A stretch of DNA of 64,000 bases from Acidimicrobiia bacterium. Its GTDB lineage: Bacteria > Actinomycetota > Acidimicrobiia > Spongiisociales > ZC4RG35. The position numbers were made by a program, and so were the translations under genes. The notes below the pieces were generated by a model. It saw only the letters and a list, made by a program, of their open reading frames with translations, was not told where the DNA came from and did no database searches. Shown here in pieces: positions 41,398-51,700 of this stretch (the first letter of the stretch is position 1; every line of letters starts with the position of its first letter). The stretch covers positions 17,006-81,005 of the forward strand of contig PKRG01000012.1 in assembly GCA_017577575.1 (NCBI GenBank), given 5' to 3'.

Positions 41398-42768
41398 TCA
41401 GACGTCCTTCATGGCGTCGACTATCTGGGTCAGGCCCTTGCGGGCGTCGTCGAACAACATCAGCGTGTTGTCCAGGTAGAAGAGCGGGTTGTCGATGCCG
41501 GCGAAGCCGGGCGACAGCGAGCGTTTGATCACCACCACCGTCTTGGCCTTGTCGACGTCGAGGATCGGCATGCCGGCGATGGGGCTGGCGGGATCGTCGC
41601 GGGCCAGCGGGTTGACGACGTCGTTGGCTCCCACCACCAGGGCCACGTCGGTGTGGGGGAAGTCGCGGTTGATCTCCTCCAGGTCGAAGAGCTTGTCGTA
41701 GTCGACGTCGGCCTCGGCCAGCAGCACGTTCATGTGCCCCGGCATGCGGCCCGCCACCGGATGGATGGCATAGCGGACCTCGACTCCCCGCTTCGTGAGC
41801 TCGTTCTCGAGCTCTTTCAGGGCGTGCTGGGCCTGGGCCACGGCCAGGCCGTATCCGGGCACCACCACGACGCTGCGGGCGTAGGCGAGGGAGATGGCGA
41901 CGTCCTCGGGGGTGGCCCGTCGCGCCGTCCTCCCCGAGTCGACGCCGTAGGCGCCCTCCTGGGCCCCGCCGAACGCCCCGAAGAGGACGTTGCCGAGCGT
42001 CCGGTTCATGGCCTTGACCATGATCATCGTCAGGATCAGGCCGGCCGCCCCCACCAGTGCCCCGGACACGATGAGGGCGTTCGAGTCGATGACGAACCCG
42101 GCCGCGGCCGCCGCCAGGCCGGAGAGGGAGTTGAGGAACGAGATGACCACCGGCATGTCGGCCCCGCCGATGGGCAGCACCCGGGTGATGCCCAGGACCG
42201 CGGCGAAGGCGGTGGCCGCCCAAGCCCAGGCCGGCACGCCACCCGAGGCGATCATCATCACCGACGCCGCCACCATCCCCACCGCCAGGAGTGAGTCGCC
42301 GACCTTCTGGCCGGGATAGGTGATCGGGGCCCCGGAGACGAGCTCCTGCAGCTTGGCGAACGCCACCAGGCTCCCGGTCAGCGTCACCGTCCCGATCAAG
42401 ATGGAAGCAGCGGCCGTGACTCCGGTGCGGACGTCAGCGGCTCCGGCGTGGACCTCGATCAACGCCACCAGGGCGGAGGCGCCGCCACCGAGGCCGTTGA
42501 ACAGCGCCACCAGCTGGGGCATGGCCGTCATCTCCACTCGCCGGGCCAGCACCGCCCCGACGGCGGCACCGACGACGAGGCCGGCGACGATCGTGGTGTA
42601 GCCGACTATCCGCTGGTCGAGCAGCGTCACCACCACCGCGATCAGCATCCCCACCGCCGCCATCTGGTTGCCCGAGCGGGCCGTCTTCGGCGACGACATC
42701 CGCTTCAGGCCGACGATGAAGAGGACGACGGCGACGAGGTAGAGGTACTCGCCGAGGACGGGGCTCAT
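41398..42768 (-). CDS. pntB: NAD(P) transhydrogenase, beta subunit
   Basis: A 456-residue subunit with nine membrane helices and a C-terminal NADP-binding domain III (VVVVPGYGLAVAQAQHALKELENEL, IHPVAGRMPGHMNVLLAEADVDYDKLFDLEEIN, DVALVVGANDVVNP, MPILDVDKAKTVVVIKRSLSPGFAGIDNPLFY). It couples hydride transfer from NADH to NADP+ to proton entry. The start overlaps pntAb by 4 nt. Confidence 0.95.
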   Translation of the reverse strand: MSPVLGEYLYLVAVVLFIVGLKRMSSPKTARSGNQMAAVGMLIAVVVTLLDQRIVGYTTIVAGLVVGAAVGAVLARRVEMTAMPQLVALFNGLGGGASALVALIEVHAGAADVRTGVTAAASILIGTVTLTGSLVAFAKLQELVSGAPITYPGQKVGDSLLAVGMVAASVMMIASGGVPAWAWAATAFAAVLGITRVLPIGGADMPVVISFLNSLSGLAAAAAGFVIDSNALIVSGALVGAAGLILTMIMVKAMNRTLGNVLFGAFGGAQEGAYGVDSGRTARRATPEDVAISLAYARSVVVVPGYGLAVAQAQHALKELENELTKRGVEVRYAIHPVAGRMPGHMNVLLAEADVDYDKLFDLEEINRDFPHTDVALVVGANDVVNPLARDDPASPIAGMPILDVDKAKTVVVIKRSLSPGFAGIDNPLFYLDNTLMLFDDARKGLTQIVDAMKDV

Positions 42769-43055
42769 CGCTGGCCGTCCCTCTGGCGGAACATGCCCAG
42801 CATCCGGTCGGTGACCAGGAAGCCCCCGACGACGTTGACGGTGGCGAAAACGACCGCCAGGAAACCGAGGATCTGGCTCGCCGGCCCCTCGGCCACCCCG
42901 GCGGCGAGGAGGGCGCCGATGATCGTGATCCCCGAGATGGCGTTCGATCCCGACATCAGCGGCGTGTGGAGGGTCGGGGGCACCTTGCTGATGACCTCGA
43001 AGCCGGCGAACGACGCCAGCACGAACACCGTGATCGGCACCAGCAGGTCTTCCAC
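42765..43055 (-). CDS. pntAb: NAD(P) transhydrogenase, alpha subunit part 2 (membrane segment)
   Basis: A 96-residue protein with about three to four membrane helices, the separate C-terminal piece of the alpha subunit in three-gene transhydrogenases. LLVPITVFVLASFAGFEVISKVPPTLHTPLMSGSNAISGI is characteristic. GTG at 43055 lies 1 nt after the pntAa stop with AGAGGA upstream; a GTG at 43070 overlapping pntAa is less likely. Confidence 0.9.
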   Translation of the reverse strand: MEDLLVPITVFVLASFAGFEVISKVPPTLHTPLMSGSNAISGITIIGALLAAGVAEGPASQILGFLAVVFATVNVVGGFLVTDRMLGMFRQRDGQR

Positions 43056-43056
43056 G

Positions 43057-44184
43057 TCAGTTCCTCTCACTCGACATAGACCGAACCCGATCGTGGGTGA
43101 TCTCGCCTCCGGTCGCCACGGTCGAAAGTCTGACGATCTCGTCGTCGACGCCCACGTCGAGCCCGCCTTCGGAGTCCGTGACCAACGCGACGTAGTTGAC
43201 GACGTTGCGCGAGAAGAGCTGGGAGGCGTGGTTGGCGCTGCGTGAGGGCAGATCCAGCGGAGCCGAGACCTTGACCCCGTCGACGACCACCGTCTCGCCG
43301 GGCCGGCTCACCTCGCAGTTTCCTCCCGTGGCGCCGGAGGTGTCGACGACCACCGAGCCGGCGCGCATCTCCGACACCATCTCGGCGGTGACCAGCCGCG
43401 GCGCCGGACGGCCGGGGATGGCGGCGGTGGTGATCACGGCGTCGGATGAGGTGACGGGCCCGAACAGGCCCTCCAGCAGACGCTTCTCGGCTTCGTCGGC
43501 AAGCTCCTTGGCGTAGCCGCCGGAGGCCTCGGCGTCCTGGGGCTCGATGTCGACGGAGACGAACGTGGCGCCGAGCGACTCGACTTGCTCGGCGGCGGCC
43601 GCCCGCACGTCGAACCCGGAGACCACTGCACCCAGGCGCCGGGCGGTGGCGATGGCCTGGAGGCCGGCGACACCGGCGCCGAGGACCAGCACGTTGGCCG
43701 GGCGGATCGTGCCGGCGGCGGTGGTGAGCATCGGGAAGATCCGGTCGCACAGGGCGGCCGCTTCCAGCGCGGCCTGGTAGCCGGCGAGCGAGGCCTGGGA
43801 GGACAGGACGTCCACCGCCTGGGCCCGGGTCGTGCGGGGGACCAGTTCGAATGCCAGCAAGGTGGCGCCGGTGGCGACGAGAGAGGCGAGCGCGTCGGGG
43901 GAGCCCAGCGGGTCGAGAGGGTCGAGCAGGCCGAGCACGGCCCGGGCGCCACCGACCCGGGCAGGGTCGGGCCGTTCGACACAGACGAGGAGGTCCGTTC
44001 CGGCGCCGTCGCCGATGGTGGCGCCGGCTTCCGTGTACTCCCGGTCACCGAATCCCGAACGACTGCCGGCGCCGGGGTCGATCGAGACGCGGTGGCCGTT
44101 GCCGACCAGCTGACGGACGCCATCGGGGGTGAGCGCTACCCGCCGCTCCCACTCCGTCGTGGCGGCGAGGGCGTGTATCTGCAT
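43057..44184 (-). CDS. pntAa: NAD(P) transhydrogenase, alpha subunit part 1 (NAD-binding)
   Basis: A 375-residue cytoplasmic NAD(H)-binding subunit, domain I. It shows ERRVALTPDGVRQLV, the nucleotide-binding VLVLGAGVAGLQAIATARRLGAVVSGFDVR, a KELADEAEKRLLEG loop and DAVITTAAIPGRPAPRLVTAEMV. Related to alanine dehydrogenase, but the adjacent pntAb and pntB settle the function. Divergent from the Usp-CBS gene across 77 nt. Confidence 0.93.
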   Translation of the reverse strand: MQIHALAATTEWERRVALTPDGVRQLVGNGHRVSIDPGAGSRSGFGDREYTEAGATIGDGAGTDLLVCVERPDPARVGGARAVLGLLDPLDPLGSPDALASLVATGATLLAFELVPRTTRAQAVDVLSSQASLAGYQAALEAAALCDRIFPMLTTAAGTIRPANVLVLGAGVAGLQAIATARRLGAVVSGFDVRAAAAEQVESLGATFVSVDIEPQDAEASGGYAKELADEAEKRLLEGLFGPVTSSDAVITTAAIPGRPAPRLVTAEMVSEMRAGSVVVDTSGATGGNCEVSRPGETVVVDGVKVSAPLDLPSRSANHASQLFSRNVVNYVALVTDSEGGLDVGVDDEIVRLSTVATGGEITHDRVRSMSSERN

Positions 44185-44247
44185 GCACCCATGGTTGCAG
44201 ACTCCGAACCCGCCCCTGTACGTCCGGAACAAACTCGGCTTCTGTGG

Positions 44248-44253
44248 CAGACT
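44248..44253 (+). promoter_or_regulatory. -10 hexamer CAGACT of the Usp-CBS gene
   Basis: CAGACT ends 8 nt before the ATG at 44262 with no Shine-Dalgarno, pointing to a leaderless or near-leaderless mRNA. Confidence 0.35.
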
Positions 44254-44261
44254 CTGGGTCG

Positions 44262-45167
44262 ATGACCTCACGTGCCGACGCCTCGACTCTTCGGGTGGTC
44301 TGGACGAGAGGCCGGGGTTGTCGCGAACTCGCCGAGCTCCTCGCCGGCACCGACGCCCTCCGCGTCCAAGGAGATCCCGTCAGTGTCTGTGTGGCCGAGC
44401 GCGCCGACATCCTCGTCACTCGCCGCCTCCAGACCTCCTTCGACCTGATCGACCTGGCGGTGCCGGTCGACGTCGACACCGAAGCCGTCGGCCACGTCGT
44501 GGCGGCGGTGGCGGGCGGCCCCCACTCGATGCTGGCGGCGAAGGTCGCCCACCGGCTGGGGGAGGCCCTCGGTGTGCCCTCGTCCATGGTCGCCGCCTAC
44601 CCCGAAGGCGGGGACCCCGGCCAGGCGCGTCAGGTGGTCGACGGGATATCCCCGGAGGTGCCCGGCCTCGAGTACCGGACGCTGGCGGTGTCGGCGGTCG
44701 CCGACCTGGTCGCCGACCTGCCCGAGAGGAGCCTCCTCGTGTTCGGCGCCCCCGGGGGCTCCTGGTTCCATCGCCGTCTGTTCGGTCCCGGCGCCCGCCT
44801 CCGCGCCCAGGCCGACGTCGGGGCGGTGGTGGTGAAATCTGCTCCGCGGAGGGTGTTCCAGGTCATGGGGGAGCCGGCGTTCGTCGCCCCCATGATGCAG
44901 GCGGGCGACGCCCTCAAGCTGCGTGACGAGCGGGTCCTGGCCGTCGCCGACGCCGGTCGCCTGGTGGGGATCGTCCGGCGGTCCCGGCTCTTGGACACGG
45001 ACCCGTCGACGCCGGTAGGCCAGTTGATGGACGAGCCGGTGGCCGTCGAACAGACCGACTCCATCGAGACCGCCATTGCGCTTCGGCCCCTGTTCGGGAC
45101 CGACCCGATCCCGGTGGTCGACTCCGACGGGCGGCTCGTCGGCGGACTGGTCCTGGGAGAGCCCTGA
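44262..45167 (+). CDS. Usp-like plus CBS-pair protein next to the osmoprotectant transporter
   Basis: A 301-residue soluble protein. The N-terminal 195 residues resemble a universal-stress-protein fold (VVAAVAGGPHSMLAAKVAHRLGEALGVPSSMVAAYPEG, then LLVFGAPGGSWFHRRLFGPGARL). The C-terminal 100 residues form a CBS pair (VMGEPAFVAPMMQAGDALKLRDERVLAVADAGRLVGIVRRS and LMDEPVAVEQTDSIETAIALRPLFGTDPIPVVDSDGRLVGG). It lies 15 nt upstream of the OpuC-type ATPase gene, which itself carries CBS sequence, so a regulatory partner sensing nucleotides or ionic strength is a reasonable inference. Confidence 0.75.
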   Translation: MTSRADASTLRVVWTRGRGCRELAELLAGTDALRVQGDPVSVCVAERADILVTRRLQTSFDLIDLAVPVDVDTEAVGHVVAAVAGGPHSMLAAKVAHRLGEALGVPSSMVAAYPEGGDPGQARQVVDGISPEVPGLEYRTLAVSAVADLVADLPERSLLVFGAPGGSWFHRRLFGPGARLRAQADVGAVVVKSAPRRVFQVMGEPAFVAPMMQAGDALKLRDERVLAVADAGRLVGIVRRSRLLDTDPSTPVGQLMDEPVAVEQTDSIETAIALRPLFGTDPIPVVDSDGRLVGGLVLGEP

Positions 45168-45182
45168 GTCGATGGAGGCGCC

Positions 45183-46286
45183 GTGGCCGACAGCATGATC
45201 CGCCTCGAAGAAGTGATCAAGACGTTCCCCGGGGCGGACAGGCCGGCGGTGGACGGTCTCTCCCTCGAAGTGGGGAGGGGAGAGTTCGTCACCCTGGTCG
45301 GCCCGTCGGGCTGCGGCAAGACGACCACGCTGAAGATGATCAACCGGATCATCGAGCCGACGTCGGGAACGATCTGGGTCGACGGCGCCAAGGCCACCGA
45401 CATGCCCGCTTTCGAGCTCCGCCGGTCCATCGGCTACGTGATCCAACAGATCGGCTTGTTCCCGCACCGGACGATCGCCCAGAACATCGCCACCGTCCCC
45501 GAGCTCCTCGGCTGGGACGAGGCGCGGATCCGCCGCCGCGTCGCCGAGCTCGTCGAACTGGTCGGGCTTGCCCCCGAGATGCTCGACCGCTACCCGTCGG
45601 AGCTGTCGGGGGGCCAGCAGCAGCGGGTCGGGGTGGCCCGGGCACTCGCTGCCGATCCGCCCGTCCTCCTGATGGACGAGCCTTTCGGGGCGGTCGACCC
45701 GATCGTCCGCGGCCGCCTCCAGGACGAGTTCCTCGCCCTCCAGCGCGAGCTCAAGAAGACGGTCGTGTTCGTCACCCACGACATCGACGAGGCGATCAAG
45801 ATGGGGGACCGGGTGGCGATCCTCAACATCGGCGGGGTGCTGGAGCAATACGACACCCCCGACCGGATCCTGGCCGAGCCCGCCAACGACTTCGTCGCCG
45901 GCTTCCTCGGGGCCGACCGCGGCATCAAGCGCCTCTCGCTCATCCCGCTGCGGTCCGTCGACCTGCCCACCGGGGCGGTCTGTGACGTGAGCGACACTCC
46001 CGAGACCGCCCGCGAGGCGATGCTCGCCCAGGGATGGGACTGGGTCACCGTGCTCGACGGTGAGCGGCTGCTCGGCTGGGTGTGGGGGTCGGAGCTGGAA
46101 GGGGTGAGCAAGGTGGGGGAGGCGACGCCCCGGCCGTTCCGGGTCACCGTCGACGCCGGAGCCACGTTGCGCGAGGCTCTCGACGCCATCGTCAACACCC
46201 GCAACAACGTCGGGGTGGTGGTGGAGGGCGATGCCTATCGGGGCATCCTCACGCTCGACCTGCTGACGGTGGAGCTGACCCGGTGA
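45183..46286 (+). CDS. Osmoprotectant (glycine betaine/choline) ABC transporter ATPase with CBS tail
   Basis: A 367-residue ATPase of the OpuCA/ProV type. Walker A LVGPSGCGKTTTLKMINRI, signature ELSGGQQQRVGVARAL, Walker B VLLMDEPFGAVDP and VTHDIDEAIKMGDR are intact. The C-terminal 110 residues form a CBS-like module (FRVTVDAGATLREALDAIVNTRNNVGVVVEGDAYRGILTL), the ionic-strength sensor in OpuA/OpuC relatives. GTG start, GGAGGC upstream; overlaps the permease by 4 nt. Confidence 0.92.
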   Translation: MADSMIRLEEVIKTFPGADRPAVDGLSLEVGRGEFVTLVGPSGCGKTTTLKMINRIIEPTSGTIWVDGAKATDMPAFELRRSIGYVIQQIGLFPHRTIAQNIATVPELLGWDEARIRRRVAELVELVGLAPEMLDRYPSELSGGQQQRVGVARALAADPPVLLMDEPFGAVDPIVRGRLQDEFLALQRELKKTVVFVTHDIDEAIKMGDRVAILNIGGVLEQYDTPDRILAEPANDFVAGFLGADRGIKRLSLIPLRSVDLPTGAVCDVSDTPETAREAMLAQGWDWVTVLDGERLLGWVWGSELEGVSKVGEATPRPFRVTVDAGATLREALDAIVNTRNNVGVVVEGDAYRGILTLDLLTVELTR

Positions 46287-46957
46287 GCGTGGTCGCCCAG
46301 GCCGCCCCGCTGATCGACTGGGCGTGGATCGTCGACCACCTCGACGACATGTGGGACCGCACGGTCGAGCACGTGGTCCTCACCGGGCTCGCGGTGGGCA
46401 TCGGCCTCGTCGTCTCCGTCGCCCTGTCGGTCGTGGCGCTCCGCTTCCGCCGCACCTACGCCCCGATCAGCTGGACCTCCGGGGTGCTCTACACGATCCC
46501 CAGCATCGCCCTGTTCGCCTTCCTCGTCCCGTTCACCGGGCTCAGCCTGTTGACCGCCGAGATAGGCCTCGTCTCCTACACGCTCCTGATCCTGATCCGC
46601 AACATCGTCGCCGGCATCGATGGGGTGCCGGCGTCGGTGGTGGAGGCCGCCCGGGCGATGGGCTACACCGAGCGGCGCCTGTTCTGGGAGATCCAGTTGC
46701 CGCTCGCCGTCCCTGTCGTGATGGCGGGCATCCGCATCGCCGCCGTCACCGTGGTGGGCCTGGTCACGGTCACCAGCCTGATCGGCCAGGGCGGATACGG
46801 CGCCCTGATCCTCCGGGGACTGTCCCGCAACTTCGCCACCGAGATCTTCGTCGGTACGTTCCTCTCCATCGCTCTCGCCGTGGCCATCGACTTCGGGCTC
46901 CTCGGCGTGCAGCGGCTGGTCGCACCTTGGATGCGTCGGCGGCCGAGGGCGGCATGA
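46283..46957 (+). CDS. Osmoprotectant ABC transporter permease 1
   Basis: A 224-residue membrane protein with about six helices and the OpuC/YehW-type loop ASVVEAARAMGYTERRLFWEIQLPLAVPVVMAGIRIA. YTIPSIALFAFLVPFTGLS is characteristic of the ProW/OpuCB family. Starts at GTG inside the ATPase stop (GTGA), ends in ATGA overlap with permease 2. Confidence 0.9.
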   Translation: MSVVAQAAPLIDWAWIVDHLDDMWDRTVEHVVLTGLAVGIGLVVSVALSVVALRFRRTYAPISWTSGVLYTIPSIALFAFLVPFTGLSLLTAEIGLVSYTLLILIRNIVAGIDGVPASVVEAARAMGYTERRLFWEIQLPLAVPVVMAGIRIAAVTVVGLVTVTSLIGQGGYGALILRGLSRNFATEIFVGTFLSIALAVAIDFGLLGVQRLVAPWMRRRPRAA

Positions 46958-47673
46958 TCGAGTTCCTGGGCGAAGTCGGCGCGTTTCTCTCCTCTCCCGA
47001 CAACTGGTGGGGACCCAGGGGTCTGGCGGTGCGCACCCGCGACCACCTGCTCCTGTCGGCGTTCGCGGTGGCGGTGGCGGCGGCGATCGCCCTGCCGCCC
47101 GCCCTGTGGCTGGGCCACCGGCGCCGCGGCGGGGCGACGGTGAGTGCCATCGTGAACATCGGCCGGGCGATCCCGTCGTTCGGGATCGTGGCGATCATGT
47201 TGCCGATCAGCCTGTGGCTCGGCCTGGGGATCGGCTTCTGGCCCACCTTCGTCGCTTTGGTCGCCCTCGCCATGCCCCCGATCTTCACCAACACCTACAC
47301 CGCCGTCGCCGAGGTGGATCCCGCCATCCGCGAGGCGGCCCTGGGCATGGGCATGACCGGAGCCCAGCTCCTCTTCCGCACCGAGCTCCCGCTGGCCATG
47401 CCGGTGATCTGGACGGCGCTGCGGGTGTCGTCCGTCCAGGTGGTCGCCACCGCCACGCTAGGTGCGGTCGTCGGGTGGGGAGGCCTGGGGCGCTACGTGA
47501 TCGACGGCTTCGCCCAGGGCAACGACGTGTTCGTGTTCGTCGGCGGGGCGGTGGTGGCCCTCCTCGCCATCCTCGTCGACCTCGGCTTCTCGTGGACCGA
47601 GCGGCTGGTGCTCCCGGCGGGAACCAGCCACCGGGACCGGGGGGAGATGCGCCAGGGCACGGCCCCGGTCTGA
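46954..47673 (+). CDS. Osmoprotectant ABC transporter permease 2
   Basis: A 239-residue permease paralogous to permease 1, with IGRAIPSFGIVAIMLPISLWLGLGIGFWPTFVALVALAMPPIF and the coupling loop PAIREAALGMGMTGAQLLFRTELPLAMPVIWTALR. OpuC-type systems use two such permeases as a heterodimer. It is followed by 95 nt containing a hairpin before the binding-protein gene. Confidence 0.9.
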   Translation: MIEFLGEVGAFLSSPDNWWGPRGLAVRTRDHLLLSAFAVAVAAAIALPPALWLGHRRRGGATVSAIVNIGRAIPSFGIVAIMLPISLWLGLGIGFWPTFVALVALAMPPIFTNTYTAVAEVDPAIREAALGMGMTGAQLLFRTELPLAMPVIWTALRVSSVQVVATATLGAVVGWGGLGRYVIDGFAQGNDVFVFVGGAVVALLAILVDLGFSWTERLVLPAGTSHRDRGEMRQGTAPV

Positions 47674-47716
47674 ATCGGTTAGCCGTGGTGACGGCACCCC
47701 GCTACCTTGCCCTTCC

Positions 47717-47741
47717 GGTGGCTGTCCGGGAGGGAGCCACC
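47717..47741 (+). promoter_or_regulatory. Stem-loop before the osmoprotectant-binding protein gene
   Basis: GGTGGCT and AGCCACC flank an 11-nt loop in the 95-nt gap. A TACCTT hexamer at 47703-47708 could be a separate -10. The hairpin may stabilise the binding-protein message. Confidence 0.4.
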
Positions 47742-47768
47742 CCCACGACGAACGGAAGGGAGATACCC

Positions 47769-48692
47769 ATGCGGCGAACGTTCCGCAAGGGCGTCATCGG
47801 GGCGACCCTGCTGGCAGCCGTGACATTGGCTGCCTGCGGGTCGGGTGGTGACGCCGCACAGGAGGGCCCGGCGATCTCGATCGGCGCCCAGAACTTCGGC
47901 GAGAGCGCGATCCTGGCGGAGATCTACGCCCAGGCCCTCGCCGCCAACGGCTACGAGGTGTCGGTCCAGCCCCTGGGCGGGTTCCGGGACATCGTCCTCG
48001 GCTCCTTCGAGTCGGGCGACATCAACTTCACGCCCGAGTACGCCGCCTCGATGCTCGAGTACCTGAACGAGCAAGCGGGGGAGGCCACGGGCGACGCCGC
48101 CGAGACGACCGAGACCCTCCAGGGCTACCTGGACGACCTGGGCCTCGTCGCCTACACCCCCTCGCCGGCGGTCGACACCAACGCCTTCGTCGTCACGCCC
48201 GAGACGGCCGAGGCCCACGGGTTGCAGGCGATCTCCGACCTGGCCGGGCTGGAAGGCGAGCTGACCCTGGGCGGGCCGCCCGACTGCGAGACCAACCCCT
48301 TCTGCATCCCCGGCTTGCAGCGGGTCTACGGAATCGACTTCTCCGGGTCGTTCACCCCTCTCGACGCCGGGTCGGTGACCGTCCAGGCCCTGGAGAGCGG
48401 GGAGATCGACATCGCCATCCTGTTCTCGACCAGCGGCATCATCGCCGACAAGGGATGGGTCTTGCTGGAAGACGACCAGAGTATGCTCGCCGCCGACAAC
48501 GTGGTCCCCGTCGTCTCCGCCGACCTGGACCAGGCGTACGGCGACGAGTTCCGCAGTCTGGTCGACGAGATCAGCGCGGCGATCTCGACCGAGGAGCTCA
48601 CCGAGCTCAACCGCCAGTTCGACATCGAGACCCGGGACCCCGACGACATCGCCGCCGACTGGCTCGCAGAAGAGGGATTCGTGGAGGGTTGA
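47769..48692 (+). CDS. Osmoprotectant-binding lipoprotein
   Basis: A 307-residue OpuAC/OpuCC-type substrate-binding protein. The lipobox is LAACGSGG; the mature chain begins ISIGAQNFGESAILAEIYAQALAANGYEVSVQPLGGFRDIVLGSFESGDINFTPEYAASMLEYL, typical of quaternary-amine binding proteins. AGGGAG Shine-Dalgarno upstream of the ATG. It delivers betaine- or choline-like solutes to the two permeases; exact ligand not determinable by eye. Confidence 0.9.
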   Translation: MRRTFRKGVIGATLLAAVTLAACGSGGDAAQEGPAISIGAQNFGESAILAEIYAQALAANGYEVSVQPLGGFRDIVLGSFESGDINFTPEYAASMLEYLNEQAGEATGDAAETTETLQGYLDDLGLVAYTPSPAVDTNAFVVTPETAEAHGLQAISDLAGLEGELTLGGPPDCETNPFCIPGLQRVYGIDFSGSFTPLDAGSVTVQALESGEIDIAILFSTSGIIADKGWVLLEDDQSMLAADNVVPVVSADLDQAYGDEFRSLVDEISAAISTEELTELNRQFDIETRDPDDIAADWLAEEGFVEG

Positions 48693-48702
48693 CCGACCGA
48701 CC

Positions 48703-51700
48703 GTGATCAAGGGCTACTACCGGCACCCCACCATCCACGGTGACCGGATCGTCTTCGTGTCGGAAGACGATCTGTGGGAGGTATCGACCGAGGGAGGACG
48801 CGCCCGGAGGCTCACCGCCAACCCGGGCCCGTCCTCCTTCCCCGCCTACTCTCCCGACGGGAGGCGGATCGCCTACACCGGACGCGACGAGGGGGTGAAC
48901 GAAGTCCACGTCATGGACGCCGACGGCGGCCACCCCCGGCGCCTCACGTTCCACGGCGCCCTCAGCCAGGTCGTCGGATGGGACGGCGACGACGTGGTCT
49001 ACGCCTCCAACGCCGAGTGGCCCTTCGCCAACGACTCCCGCCTGTGGGTGGTGCCCGCCGACGGAGGGCCTCCCCGGCTCCTGCCGTGGGGATCGGCCCG
49101 TTCCGTGGCCTTCCAGCCCAACGGCCCCGGCAAGGTCCTGGGGCGCCACACCGCCGATCCGGCCCGCTGGAAACGCTACCGGGGAGGCCGGGTCGGGACG
49201 CTGTGGATCGACCGGGACGGCGACGGCACCTTCGAGCCGCTCGTCAGGCTCGACGGGAACATCACGTCGCCGATGTGGATCGGGTCGCGGATCTACTTCA
49301 TCGCCGACCACGAAGGCCACGGCAACGTCTACTCGGTGACGCCCACGGGCCGCGGCCTGCGCCGCCACACCCACCACGAGGACTTCTACGCCCGCCACGC
49401 CTCCACCGACGGGCGCCGCATCGTCTACCACTGCGGGGCCGACATCTGGCTCCTCGACCCCAGGTCCGACGACGGGCCGGTTCGTCTCGACATCGAGCTC
49501 CCGTCGGCCCGTCCCCACCGCAACCGGAGGTTCATCAGCCCCGGGCGGTTCCTCGAGCACGTCTCGATCCACCCGGCCGGCCACTCCCTCGCCGCCACGG
49601 TGCGGGGAGGGTCGTTCACCATGGGCCTGTGGGAGGGGCCGGTGCGCCGCCACGGGACGGTGTCGGACGTGCGCCGGCGGCTCACCACGTGGAGCGCCGA
49701 CGGCAACTCCATCGTGGCGGTCACCGACGAGACCGGCGAGGACGCCATCGTCGTGGAGGCGGTCGACGGATCCGACCGGAAGCTCATCGAGGGGGACCTG
49801 GGCCGGATCCGCAGCCTCGACGTCGCCCCGGCGGGCGCCGAGCGGGTGGCGGTCACCAACCATCGCCACCAACTCCTGATCGTCGCCTTGGACACAGGCC
49901 GCGTCACCGAGGTCCACCGCAACCCCCACTCGTGGATCGCCGGCACCGCCTGGTCGCCCGACGGCCGCTGGCTCGCCTTCTCGGCGGCGACGTCCCGTAC
50001 CAGCCACAGTATCCACCTGTTCGACACGTCCAAGCCGAGGAGCCGGCCGGTGCGGGTGACCGCCCCCGGCTTCGACGACCGCTGGCCGAGCTTCGACCCT
50101 GCCGGCCGGTACCTGTACTTCACCTCCGCCCGGGTGTTCGACCCCGTCTACGACACCCATTTCCACGACTACGGGTTCCCCACCGGCACCCGGCCCCATC
50201 TCATCACGCTGCGAGCCGACGTGCCCTCGCCGTTCGACCCGGCCCAGCGGCCGGTACGCGCTCCCGGGGCGCCGCCCCCGAGCCAGCCGAAGGACAACGG
50301 CCAGAGGCCCGAGAGCGAGGGCGGCGACGCTCCGGAGCAGGAGCCGACCGAGATCGACCTGGAGGGCATCGAGGACCGGGTGGTCGCCTTCCCGATGCCA
50401 CCGGGGCGGTACGGCCCGGTGCTCGGCGCCAAGAACCGGGCGTTCGTCCTGTCGTTCCCTGTGCGGGGGGCGCTGGCCGAGAACGACGCCCCGACTGGCC
50501 GCCTCGAAGCATGGGACTTCAACACCGAGAAGGTGGAGCAGATCACCGACGGGGTTTCGTCCGCCGCCGTGAACGCCGACGGGTCGGTGCTCCTGATCCG
50601 GGCGGGTCGCAAGGTGCGCGTCGTCCCCTCGGGGTGGAAGGACGACAAGTCCGCCAACTCGGAGGCGAACCGCACCACCGGCTGGGTCGACCTGAATCGC
50701 ATCCGGGTGGAAGTGGACCCGGGCAAGGAGTGGCGGCAGATGTACTCGGAGGCGTGGCGCCTCCAACGCGACCACTTCTGGTACGAGGACATGTCGGGGG
50801 TGGACTGGCGGGAGGTGCACGACCGGTACCTGCCGCTTGTCGACCGGGTCGGATGCCGCTCCGAGTTCAGCGACCTGCTGTGGGAGATGCAGGGCGAGCT
50901 CGGCACCTCCCACGCCTACGAGCTGGGCGGCGACTACCGGCCCGTGCCCACCTTCCCCCAGGGCCTGCTGGGCGCCGACCTGGAGCCCACCCGCAGCGGG
51001 TGGAAGATCGCCCGCATCCCCAAGGGCGACCCCTGGAACCCGAAGGCGACCTCGCCGCTTCGGGCTCCCGGCGTCGACGCCGAGGAAGGCGACCGCCTGG
51101 TGGCGATCGACGGGGTCGAAGTCGGCCCGGGAACGGACCCGCGGTCGCTCCTCGTCGACCGGGGAGGGCGCCCCGTGCAGCTCACCCTCAAGCGCGGCCG
51201 CCGCCGCCCCCACACCGTGACCATCACGCCGCTCACGGACGAGACGGCGCTGCGGTACCGGGAGTGGGTGGAGGCGAACCGGGCGGCAGTGGCCGAGGCG
51301 ACGGACGGGGGGGCCGGGTACATCCACATCCCCGACGTGGGGCCGGCCGGGTTCGCCGAGTTCCACCGCTACTTCCTGTCCGAGGTCGACAAGGACGGCC
51401 TCGTCGTCGACGTCCGCTACAACCGGGGCGGGAACGTGAGCCAGCTGCTCCTCCAGAAGCTGATGCGCCGCCGTCTGGGCTGGGAGGTGACCCGGTGGCG
51501 GGAGCCCGTCCCGTTCCCCTACGACGCCCCCGCCGGCCCCATGGTGTGCCTCACCAACGAGCTGGCCGGCTCCGACGGCGACATCTTCAGCCACACCTTC
51601 AAGCTGGCCGGGCTCGGGCCGCTCATCGGCACCCGCACCTGGGGCGGCGTGGTGGGGATCTGGCCGCAGCAGTCGCTCGTCGACGGCACCGTCACCACCC

